Assembly: GCA_017524545.1 (NCBI GenBank)
Contig: JAFXVN010000014.1
Location: 1-64,000, forward strand
From: Bacteroidaceae bacterium
GTDB lineage: Bacteria > Bacteroidota > Bacteroidia > Bacteroidales > Bacteroidaceae
Direction: 5' to 3'
DNA: 64,000 nt
Shown: piece after piece, positions 34,701 to 41,327 of the stretch
Numbering within the stretch: the first letter of the stretch is position 1
Layout of the letters: each line of letters starts with the position of its first letter
Notes under the pieces: model-generated
The model's database searches: none
What the model was told of the DNA's origin: nothing
What the model saw: only the letters and a program-made list of their open reading frames with translations
Made by a program: the position numbers and the translations under genes

Positions 34701-34958
34701 GTCAGCTGGCCGGACGAGGACAAGCCAGGCATGGAGAATGTGATGAAGATGATTGCCGAGCATCGCTTCGACCTCGTGGTAAACATCCCGAAGAACCGCA
34801 CCAGCCGCGAGCTTACCAACGGCTACAGGATTCGTCGCGGTGCCATCGACCACAACATTCCGCTCATCACGAATGCCCGCCTCGCGAGTGCCTTCATCGA
34901 GGCCTTCTGCACGCTTTCCATCGAAGACCTCAGCATCAAGAGCTGGAACGAATACTGA
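31734..34958 (+). CDS. carB: Carbamoyl-phosphate synthase large subunit
   Basis: Makes carbamoyl phosphate from glutamine-derived ammonia, bicarbonate and two ATP, for arginine and pyrimidines. The 1074-residue product has the normal length and two homologous ATP-grasp halves: KKVLVLGSGALKIGQAGEFD at the start and VIVLGSGAYRIGSSVEFDW at the middle, IEINARLSRSSALASKATG and VIECNLRASRSFPFVSK as ATP-grasp signatures. The C-terminal MGS-like allosteric domain contains FLNDNGAKAIAVSW and NIPKNRTSRELTNGYRIRR. No carA lies in the window. A leader-like RNA with a terminator precedes it. Confidence 0.96.
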   Translation: MVNLKKVLVLGSGALKIGQAGEFDYSGSQALKALREEGIFSVLVNPNVATIQTSEGIADKVYFLPVTPYFIEEIIKKERPDGIMLAWGGQTGLNVGTALYQNGVLEKYGVRVLGTSVEAIMNTEDRDLFVKELGKVDLKVPTSQACETLDEAIATARRIGYPIMIRSAYALGGLGSGVCPDEETFKEIAESAFTFAPQVLVEESLKGWKEIEFECIRDANDHCFTVASMENFDPLGIHTGESIVVAPTCSLKDEQVKMLQNITIKCVRHLNIVGECNIQFAFNAETNDYRIIEINARLSRSSALASKATGYPLAFVAAKIALGYTLDQIGEMGTTNSAYVAPSLDYLICKIPRWDLTKFTGVSRKIGSSMKSVGEIMSIGRSFEEMLQKGLRMIGQGMHGFVCNDHVKFENLDEELSNPTDLRIFALAQALEEGYTVERIEELTKIDPWFIERMKNIVDFEHKLQTYNSIEELPAEVLSRAKVLGFSDFQIARCVLDAHTGNMEKENLAVRAYRKKLGILPAVKRIPTVASEHPDLTNYLYMTYAVEGHDINFYKHEKSVIVLGSGAYRIGSSVEFDWCSVNAIQTARKLGYKSIMINYNPETVSTDYDMCDRLYFDELSFERVLDVIDLESPRGVIVSTGGQIPNNLAMKLYRQSVPILGTSPISIDRAENRGKFSAMLDKLGIDQPRWSALTSMEDVKQFIDEVGYPVLVRPSYVLSGAAMNVCYSDDELERFLQMASEVSKEYPVVVSKFMTETNEVEFDAVATNGEIVEYAISEHVEYAGVHSGDATMVFPAQQLSFATARQIKKMSRAIAKELNISGPFNIQYLAKGRDVKVIECNLRASRSFPFVSKVLKRNFIETATRIMLDAPYTKPDKSAFDIDHIGVKASQFSFARLQNADPILGVDMSSTGEVGCLGDSFEEALLNSMIATGYKIPSKEKGVMISSGGTKEKVAMLDGARMLTKAGYTIYASEGTAKFLNDNGAKAIAVSWPDEDKPGMENVMKMIAEHRFDLVVNIPKNRTSRELTNGYRIRRGAIDHNIPLITNARLASAFIEAFCTLSIEDLSIKSWNEY

Positions 34959-34963
34959 ACTAA

Positions 34964-35053
34964 TGCATAATTCATAATTCGTAATTCATAATTGGCTACG
35001 CCCTAAAATTTGCACAAATGTGTACAAGGACATAATTATGAATTATGAATTGC
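34964..35053. mobile_element. Inverted-array element with GGCTACGCCCT core
   Basis: ATAATTCATAATTCGTAATT and following copies (34964-34993), core GGCTACGCCCT (34994-35004), a 26-nt spacer, then inverse copies ATAATTATGAATTATGAATTG (35032-35052). The right arm supplies the first in-frame ATG of the glycosyltransferase (35038). The same core occurs, inverted, at 55172, 56109 and 4492. Confidence 0.55.
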
Positions 35054-36252
35054 CTATGCACATTCTCGAACTTCCTTCTTTCTTCCCGCCTCATGGCGGC
35101 CTGTTCTGTCTGGAGCAGGCCAAGGCTTTGAAGGCGTTTGGGCATGAAGTGCGCATTGTGAGTGTCGTGGAGCTGGGCGTTTCTTTGGACCGCAAGTTCT
35201 ACCTCACGGCACCTTTGCGGGAAGAGAGAAAGGGGTTGGAGGGTGTGGAAGTCTTTTGTTACTACATGCGGGCGGTGCCGAAAGCCGTCCGTATCAATGT
35301 CAATCAATGGGTCAGGCTTTGCCAAAAAGCGGTCGATAGATATGTCCGCCGCTTCGGAAAACCCGATGTGCTGCACGCCCATTGCTGCAAAAGCGCGGGG
35401 CTTGCGGCAAGGGAGATAGCGGGTCGCCTCGGCATCCCCTTCTTTATCAGTGAACACCTCTCGTCGGGACTTTTCGAGCGCGACTTTGGCAAGGGATGGC
35501 AGAAGCATGTTTGGCTGAAGGAGAAGATGCGGCAAGCCTACGAAGCCGCCGCTTGTGTCATGCCCGTCAGTCGCGAACTGGTGGACGACCTCGCGCCTTT
35601 CTTTGGGAAATCCTATCGCTACCATCCCGTTTCCAACATTGTCGATACTGATTTCTTTTACTTCCGTGAGCGCTCGCAATCCCCATATTTCCGTTTCTGC
35701 TGCTTGGCAATTGCAGACATCCACGGCAAGGGCTACGATGTTTTGGCAGAGGCCATTAAAGCACTCCCCCAAAGGGGGCAATTGCCCGTTGGTAGCGGAG
35801 CAATTGGGGAGCTTGCGACGGAGGGAAGGGAGGGGGCTTTTGAGCTTCACATTGCCGGTCAGGGCACAGACTTGCGTCCGATGCAAGAACTCTTTGCGCA
35901 TACGCCTAATGTTCACTTGCGTGGGCATTTGGATAAACAGAGTGTGCGCGAGTTGCTTTGGCAGAGCGACGCCCTTGTGCTGCCGAGCCGGAGCGAAGCT
36001 CAGCCTCTTGTCGTTCTCGAAGCCCTTGCCACCGGCATCCCTGTCGTTAGTACAGAATGTGTTCCCGCCTCGCTCCGAGTCCCCGATGCGTGCCTTATTG
36101 CACCCATTGGCGACGCTTCGATGCTGGCAGAGAGGATGCAGGAGGTAATGCACATTGCACCTTCCCGTGCCTTCTCCGACGCGGTCCGGCAAATGGCTTC
36201 CCCTGCTGTCATTGCCCGCCAGCTCAGTGACCTTTTCCTTTCCAGCATGTGA
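35038..36252 (+). CDS. GT4-type glycosyltransferase
   Basis: A family 4 (GT-B) glycosyltransferase of about 400 residues. The N-domain MHILELPSFFPPHGGLFCLE matches the usual MHIL-x-x-P opening, so the true start may be ATG 35056; ATG 35038 adds MNYELP, contributed by a repeat. It continues with VLHAHCCKSAGLAAREI and FISEHLS. The C-domain has ADIHGKGYDVLAEAIKAL, FELHIAGQG and the nucleotide-sugar E-x7-E region SRSEAQPLVVLEALATGIPV. Between IKAL and FELH a 24-residue insert (PQRGQLPVGSGAIGE...) is encoded by a palindromic element (35764-35836). The acceptor is unknown; capsule or exopolysaccharide synthesis is plausible. Confidence 0.85.
   Translation: MNYELPMHILELPSFFPPHGGLFCLEQAKALKAFGHEVRIVSVVELGVSLDRKFYLTAPLREERKGLEGVEVFCYYMRAVPKAVRINVNQWVRLCQKAVDRYVRRFGKPDVLHAHCCKSAGLAAREIAGRLGIPFFISEHLSSGLFERDFGKGWQKHVWLKEKMRQAYEAAACVMPVSRELVDDLAPFFGKSYRYHPVSNIVDTDFFYFRERSQSPYFRFCCLAIADIHGKGYDVLAEAIKALPQRGQLPVGSGAIGELATEGREGAFELHIAGQGTDLRPMQELFAHTPNVHLRGHLDKQSVRELLWQSDALVLPSRSEAQPLVVLEALATGIPVVSTECVPASLRVPDACLIAPIGDASMLAERMQEVMHIAPSRAFSDAVRQMASPAVIARQLSDLFLSSM
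35764..35836. repeat. Palindromic element in frame inside the glycosyltransferase
   Basis: CTCCCCCAAAGGGGGCAATT ... CAATTGGGGAG followed by GCGACGGAGGGAAGGGAGGG. It has a GC-rich palindromic structure unlike the surrounding gene and adds 24 residues at a surface position between two conserved blocks. Confidence 0.65.
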
Positions 36253-36281
36253 GAAAACCTCACACACCCTGCCTAAAAGTT

Positions 36282-36373
36282 ATTTTCAAGGCTTGAAAAT
36301 ATATTATCAAGCTTTGGAAATATATTATCACGCCTTGAAAATATATTATCAAGGCTTGAAAATAGTTATGCAG
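36282..36373. repeat. 21-bp tandem repeat, four units, with a palindrome
   Basis: Units GGCTTGAAAATATATTATCA (+A) at 36290-36310, 36311-36331, 36332-36352 and a decayed copy at 36353-36373. ATTTTCAAG-G-CTTGAAAAT (36282-36300) forms a 9-bp palindrome at the first unit. Located between the glycosyltransferase and the mini-protein; the rest of 36253-36532 shows no gene. Confidence 0.8.
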
Positions 36374-36532
36374 CGTGCCTAATTGGCTTTTGTACCGCGC
36401 CTATATGCTTTTTATATCGTGTTTCGGGAAACTATTAAGCGAGTAGTGTGCTTTTTTATGGCATGGGTTAAACCTTTTTGCACTATTTGTGTCTAAATGT
36501 AAAAAAGCATGTACATTATTAACACAAACGCA

Positions 36533-36844
36533 ATGAAAAAAGTACTACTTATGCTCTTTGCTGCCGTTTCCGACGGAAGTCAATATGTTCTGGCAAGCGT
36601 GAATGATGTTGTAGGCTTCTACAAGACCGCATCAGGCACCCCCATCCCCGCTGGCAAGGCATACATCACCAGCGGAGCAGGCATCAAGGCATTCTACTTT
36701 GACGGTGATGAGGCAACAGGCATTGACAGCCTCACCCCGACCCTCTCCGAAGGCGAGGGAGCTATATATAATGTAGCCGGCCAGCGCTTGCAGAAGATGC
36801 AGAGAGGCATCAACATTGTGGGCGGTAAGAAAATCCTTTATTAA
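36533..36844 (+). CDS. Secreted mini-protein: signal peptide joined to a C-terminal tail fragment
   Basis: A 103-residue product (ATG at 36533). MKKVLLMLFAAVS looks like the start of a signal peptide, but it runs straight into DGSQYVLASVNDVVGFYKTA and GTPIPAGKAYITSGAG. These are the sequences normally found at the C-terminus of large Bacteroidales leucine-rich or adhesin proteins. DSLTPTLSEGEGA, encoded by a palindrome (36741-36759), and the shared tail IYNVAGQRL...GGKKILY follow. I read it as an internal-deletion derivative of a large surface protein that kept both ends. Whether it is made or exported is unknown. Confidence 0.55.
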   Translation: MKKVLLMLFAAVSDGSQYVLASVNDVVGFYKTASGTPIPAGKAYITSGAGIKAFYFDGDEATGIDSLTPTLSEGEGAIYNVAGQRLQKMQRGINIVGGKKILY

Positions 36845-36861
36845 CGACACATTATATAGTT

Positions 36862-39846
36862 ATGCGACGCAAATATCAACGCGCCCTGACAGCATTGCCG
36901 GCTCTTTTGCCGGCAATTGCTTCTGCCCAGCAGGCACAGCGACCTAACATCATGCTCATCGTCGTTGACGACATGGGCTACTCCGACCTCGAGTGCTTCG
37001 GCGGAGAGGTGGAAAGTCCTAACCTCAACGCGCTTGCCGCTTCGGGTATGCGCTTCACGCAGTTCTACAACTCCGGCCGCAGCTGCCCCTCCCGCGCACA
37101 GCTACTGACGGGACGCTATGCACAGACCGTCGGCATCACAGGCATGGGGCTTAGCCTTACGCACGACTGCGTCACCATCCCCGAAGCCCTCAAGGATGCC
37201 GGCTACCATACCGGCATGAGCGGCAAGTGGCATCTCTCGCTCACCCAGGGCATCGGCAACAGAGAAGACCAGATGAAGTGGCTCTCCCACCAGAGCTACT
37301 TCGGCAATCGTTCCTTCGCCCCCATCGACACCTACCCCTGCAACCGAGGCTTCGACCAGCACTGGGGTACCATCTGGGGCGTCACCGACCACTTCGACCC
37401 CTTCTCGCTCGTCCATAACGAGGAGCCTATCTACACGGAAAGCATTCCCGAGGACTTCTACTATGCCGACTTCGTGGCAGACAAGGCCATCGACATGATG
37501 GACGAGATGACGGCCGACGGCAAGCCCTTCTTCATGTACGTTGCTTTCCAGGAACCGCACTGGCCTGTTCAGGCAAAGCCACAAGACATTGCGAAGTACA
37601 AGGGCAAGTACGACGACGGCTGGGACGCTTTGCGCGAACGCCGCTACAACAGGATGCTGGAGCTTGGCCTCATCAATCCCGAAGAGATGCCGGTGGCCAC
37701 GAACGCCTCCGGTCGCAAATGGGAGGACGAGACGAACAAGGCTTTCCAGTCGGCGAACATGGAGGTTCATGCCGCTATGGTTGACTGTGTGGACCAGAAC
37801 ATCGGGCGCATCATCGACGAGCTGAAGCGCAGAGATATCTTCGACAACACCCTCATCATTTTCACCTCCGACAATGGCGCGTCGAGCGAAAACTATGGCA
37901 TCGGAGAGTTCGACCGCCACGACCGTACACGAAGCGGACAGATGGTGGTTCACAACGCGGCTGTGCCTGGCGACCAGCTCACCTATAACTACCTGCACAC
38001 AGGCTGGGCAGGAGCCGTCAACACGCCTTACCGCTACTGGAAGACAACGCAGTTCCATGGCGGCACGGCAGCTCCGACAATCGTCCATTGGCCGGCAGGC
38101 ATGGCAGATGCAAAGGAAGGCACCATCATGTCGCAGCCCTGCACATTCCTCGATGTGATGCCGACCTGTCTGGAACTTGCCGGAGCATCCTATCCCTCGT
38201 TCTACGACGGCAACAGCATCAAGCCGCTCTGCGACGAGGCCCGTAGCTTTGTTCCTTTGCTCCAAGAGAAGGAGAGTTGGGACGACGAGCGCGTGATGTA
38301 TTGGGAACACGAGAACGGCAAGGCCATCCGCAAAGGCAACTGGCGACTCACCGCACTTGCAGGCGGCGGCTGGCAGCTCTTCGACCTCGCCCACGACCTC
38401 TCCGAGACGAACAACGTCGCAGTGGAATATCCCGAGAAGGTGCGCGAGATGAAGAGCCTTTGGAACACTTGGGCGAAGAGTGTCGGGCTGAACGTCCCCG
38501 AGGACATCACCGAGACAAAGACCGAGCTTATCTTCCACTATCCTTTCGACGGCAACTTGAATGATGCCTCGCCTGCCAATTATGTCCTTACGCCCAGTGC
38601 CAATGGCGTTTCCTACGGCACAGGAAAGATGGGGCAGGCACTCCATCTGAATGGCAATGCGCAGTATCTCGACCTGAACACGACAGGCATCTTCGACACC
38701 CGCACTACGCAATCGACCTTTTGTGCTTGGGTCTATGACGAGAACACGGAAGCCCCCAATGCCAGCAACCAGACAGAGAACGGCATCTACTTTCGCGACG
38801 AAATCATCCTTGCGCAGAAGGATGGCGGCGGCACCGGCCGCATCTATCTCTATGGACGTGCCGAGGCTCCGACGAGCGGCGGTACGCCCACCTTCGTCTA
38901 TGACAACTTCTTGGGCGGCACCCAGCACCGCGCAACGGCAGGCTCCCTGAAGCCAGGCACTTGGCAGCACGTCGCTGTGGTCTGCGACCCTGTTGGGCAG
39001 AACATTACATATTATATAAATGGGGAGCGCGACTGCACCGTCTCGGCAGGCAGCTTCGAGACTTGCACTGGCGGCTTCCGCATCGGTGGCCACAAGGCGG
39101 GGAAGGATTATTTCAAAGGCTACATCGACGATGCCTGGTTCTTTAAGGGCATTCTTTCTGCCGACGCGATACGTCAGATACAGGCTGGCACGTTCGACCC
39201 CTCTCCCTATTATCCTGACAATGGCGGCGACGACCCAACCGCTGAGAACTGGCCATTGAAGGGGAAGGCTTACACCATTCGCAACTTTTCCGGCACGCCA
39301 GCTTATATGGTGGATAACGAAGAGAGCGACAACCGCATCACCTGTGAGGGCAGTGCCGGCGAAGCTGCCTGCTGGGTCTTCGAGCCTACAGCAAACACCC
39401 AGTGCTACTATGTTCGTAACCTCTTGACAGGACGTTACATCCAGGGCTACGCCAAGACTTCCGAACAAATAGTTTGCATGGGTAGCGAAGGTGTGGAGTA
39501 CTATGTGGCACCGCAGACGAGCGAAGGCGGACGCTATGGTTTCGCCTGCACCTCTGTCACGCCTCACGACTTTTCATCCGGCACTATTGGCCTCAATCTT
39601 CGTGCCGAAAGCAATCAGGCAAATTGCTATGTGCAGACGTATGCCGCTGCTGCGGGGACAAACCACCGCTCCTTTTGGACACTCGATGCCGTGTCCGATG
39701 ACATTATTACAGGAAATGCTCTCCCTGCCTCTGCCACCGAGGGAAAGGATGGCATTTGGTATGATTTGATGGGACGCCGAATAGTAAACGGTCGTTCAAT
39801 GAGCGGCATTCGTGTGCAGCAAGGCAAGAAGTATATGCAGAAATAA
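36862..39846 (+). CDS. Secreted sulfatase with LamG and lectin-like C-terminal domains
   Basis: A 994-residue sulfatase. Signal peptide 1-22. The sulfatase domain spans about 28-500 with metal ligands IVVDDMGYSD, the active-site motif SCPSRAQLLTGRY (Ser-type S-x-P-S-R, so maturation to formylglycine needs an anaerobic SME), GKWHLS, YVAFQEPHWP and FTSDNGA. A LamG/concanavalin-like domain follows (about 555-755, FHYPFDGNLNDASP, TWQHVAVVCDP), then a ricin-like or lectin part (about 790-960) and the shared tail YDLMGRRI...GKKYMQK. It removes sulfate from host or algal glycans; the exact substrate is unknown. It follows the mini-protein by 17 bp. Confidence 0.92.
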   Translation: MRRKYQRALTALPALLPAIASAQQAQRPNIMLIVVDDMGYSDLECFGGEVESPNLNALAASGMRFTQFYNSGRSCPSRAQLLTGRYAQTVGITGMGLSLTHDCVTIPEALKDAGYHTGMSGKWHLSLTQGIGNREDQMKWLSHQSYFGNRSFAPIDTYPCNRGFDQHWGTIWGVTDHFDPFSLVHNEEPIYTESIPEDFYYADFVADKAIDMMDEMTADGKPFFMYVAFQEPHWPVQAKPQDIAKYKGKYDDGWDALRERRYNRMLELGLINPEEMPVATNASGRKWEDETNKAFQSANMEVHAAMVDCVDQNIGRIIDELKRRDIFDNTLIIFTSDNGASSENYGIGEFDRHDRTRSGQMVVHNAAVPGDQLTYNYLHTGWAGAVNTPYRYWKTTQFHGGTAAPTIVHWPAGMADAKEGTIMSQPCTFLDVMPTCLELAGASYPSFYDGNSIKPLCDEARSFVPLLQEKESWDDERVMYWEHENGKAIRKGNWRLTALAGGGWQLFDLAHDLSETNNVAVEYPEKVREMKSLWNTWAKSVGLNVPEDITETKTELIFHYPFDGNLNDASPANYVLTPSANGVSYGTGKMGQALHLNGNAQYLDLNTTGIFDTRTTQSTFCAWVYDENTEAPNASNQTENGIYFRDEIILAQKDGGGTGRIYLYGRAEAPTSGGTPTFVYDNFLGGTQHRATAGSLKPGTWQHVAVVCDPVGQNITYYINGERDCTVSAGSFETCTGGFRIGGHKAGKDYFKGYIDDAWFFKGILSADAIRQIQAGTFDPSPYYPDNGGDDPTAENWPLKGKAYTIRNFSGTPAYMVDNEESDNRITCEGSAGEAACWVFEPTANTQCYYVRNLLTGRYIQGYAKTSEQIVCMGSEGVEYYVAPQTSEGGRYGFACTSVTPHDFSSGTIGLNLRAESNQANCYVQTYAAAAGTNHRSFWTLDAVSDDIITGNALPASATEGKDGIWYDLMGRRIVNGRSMSGIRVQQGKKYMQK

Positions 39847-39849
39847 GGG

Positions 39850-40347
39850 TCAAGGCTGTTCGTCCTTTGGTTCTATCTTAGTCGAGTCTTGTTGCCAGAT
39901 AGGTTCGGGGTATGTGGCGGCCGGTGTGTATTGCAGGTCAAGCTCGGGAATCTCTGGCAGGCTGTCCTCTTCGAGCAGATAGGGGACTATACCTGCATGG
40001 TAGGGTGTTATCTCCACTTGGCTGAAGCCAGCGGCAATGATGCCCAGCTCGCGGGCTGCGGCGCGGCTCAGGTCGATGATGAATCGCTTGGAGAAGGGGC
40101 CGCGGTCTGTGACGCGAACGATGACCGTGCGTCCGTTGAGCGGGTTCCGCACTTTGAGCATTGTCCCGAACGGGAACTTGCGGTGCGCACACGTCATGCT
40201 GTCCCGATTGTAGCGTTCGCCGTTCGCCATGCGCCGCCCGTGCAGCTTGTCGGAGTAGTACGAGGCATTGCCTTTGAGGAGCTCCTGTGCACCGACAAAG
40301 AGCACGGAACAAGATGCAAGCAGCATGAGGTAAAACAGCTTTCTCAT
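39850..40347 (-). CDS. rlpA: RlpA-like septal/periplasmic double-psi beta-barrel protein
   Basis: A 165-residue secreted protein with signal peptide 1-20 (SVLFVGA) and a DPBB domain: GNASYYSDKLHGRRMANGE, AHRKFPFGTMLKVRNP, VRVTDRGPFSKRFIIDLS with the catalytic Asp of lytic transglycosylase-type RlpA. The SPOR domain of Proteobacterial RlpA is absent, as is usual in Bacteroidetes. It probably acts on peptidoglycan glycan strands. Convergent with the sulfatase (3 bp gap) and divergent from the Wza-like gene. Confidence 0.88.
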   Translation of the reverse strand: MRKLFYLMLLASCSVLFVGAQELLKGNASYYSDKLHGRRMANGERYNRDSMTCAHRKFPFGTMLKVRNPLNGRTVIVRVTDRGPFSKRFIIDLSRAAARELGIIAAGFSQVEITPYHAGIVPYLLEEDSLPEIPELDLQYTPAATYPEPIWQQDSTKIEPKDEQP

Positions 40348-40464
40348 AAGCCTTTTGTGTGGATAATTATGCTTTTTCGCTGCAAGTTAGCTATTTCTCT
40401 GTAATAAATGCCACAATACTAAGTTTTTTTTTCTCTAAAATGCGCCTGTCTGCCTTTTTTTTAG

Positions 40465-40472
40465 TAATTTTG
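40465..40472 (+). promoter_or_regulatory. -7 box of the polysaccharide export operon
   Basis: TAATTTTG, 24 bp before the ATG at 40497. Confidence 0.5.
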
Positions 40473-40496
40473 CGCACAAAACTATTAAAAATAAAG

Positions 40497-41315
40497 ATGA
40501 AAAAGACGAAATTTCCACTATTAGCCTGTGCCCTGTGCCTTGGGCTGATGACTTCTTGCATTTCAAACAAGAAGATGATTTATTTGCAGGGAGCTACCCA
40601 AGCGTACCAGTTGCCACATGAAATCAACGACTATTTTGAGTTGCGTGTGCAGCCTGACGACCAGCTTGCCATTTCCGTTTCAAGTAAGGATGCCGAACTG
40701 GTAGCCCGTTTCAACAACAACACCCTCATTGGTGGCGGCAACAACTCGTTGAGCAGTTCCAATACTGCCAATGTAACTTCAGGTGTCTGCTATTTCAGAG
40801 TGAACAAGATGGGTGACATCGAATTCCCCATCTTTGGCACGATGCATGTCGGTGGTATGACCACAGGAGAAATTTCTGCACTGGTACAGAAGCGTATGAT
40901 TGATGAGGGTTACATCAACGATGCCGTGGTCAACACCAAAATTATGAGTTTCAAGGTGACGGTCATGGGCGACGTGAGGAACCCCGGCACACAGACTTAT
41001 CAGGGCGAACGCCTCACTATTCTGGAAGCTCTTGGCAAGGCCGGCGACCTCAACAACAGTGCCTACCGTAATAACGTGCTTGTCGTCCGCGAGGAGAATG
41101 GCATGAGAAGAGTTTATGAGGTTAACCTGCTCGACAATCAGGCGGTATTCAATTCGCCCGCCTATTACATGCAGCAAAATGACGTCATTTACGTCCAGCC
41201 CAACAAGAGCCAGCGCGTGAAGGGCAGCACCAGCTACACCTGGCTCACTGTTGGCAGCACAGTTGTCGGCATGGTAGTCAGCATCGTATCTCTTATTGTC
41301 GCACTCAAAAGGTAA
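40497..41315 (+). CDS. Wza-type polysaccharide export outer-membrane lipoprotein
   Basis: A 272-residue lipoprotein (LGLMTSC lipobox at about 16-22). It contains a Poly_export domain (YFELRVQPDDQLAISVSSKD, GDIEFPIFGTMHVGGMTTGE) and a SLBB domain (KVTVMGDVRNPGTQTY, LTILEALGKAGDL), ending in a C-terminal hydrophobic helix. It forms the outer-membrane channel for capsular or exopolysaccharide. The start ATG 40497 gives the signal peptide; the upstream frame runs through the promoter. It is 12 bp ahead of the Wzc-like kinase. No other capsule synthesis genes are next to it, apart from the glycosyltransferase 4 kb upstream. Confidence 0.92.
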   Translation: MKKTKFPLLACALCLGLMTSCISNKKMIYLQGATQAYQLPHEINDYFELRVQPDDQLAISVSSKDAELVARFNNNTLIGGGNNSLSSSNTANVTSGVCYFRVNKMGDIEFPIFGTMHVGGMTTGEISALVQKRMIDEGYINDAVVNTKIMSFKVTVMGDVRNPGTQTYQGERLTILEALGKAGDLNNSAYRNNVLVVREENGMRRVYEVNLLDNQAVFNSPAYYMQQNDVIYVQPNKSQRVKGSTSYTWLTVGSTVVGMVVSIVSLIVALKR

Positions 41316-41327
41316 CATCATAATTAT

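Noticed and set aside
31761..34853. A 1030-codon open frame antisense to carB
   Set aside because: It is the mirror of a well-conserved GC-rich gene; the long antisense frame follows from codon bias and shows no known domain or start context.
36290..36373. CRISPR array
   Set aside because: The units are directly adjacent with no unique spacers, and no cas genes are present.
36155..36382. A 75-codon frame ending in a heptad repeat
   Set aside because: It starts inside the glycosyltransferase gene in another frame and its heptads are just the 21-bp DNA repeat; kept as a repeat, not a gene.
514..39846. Calling the shared C-terminal tail a type IX secretion signal outright
   Set aside because: It is much shorter than the known C-terminal domains and one carrier is a lipoprotein; reported as an open question instead.
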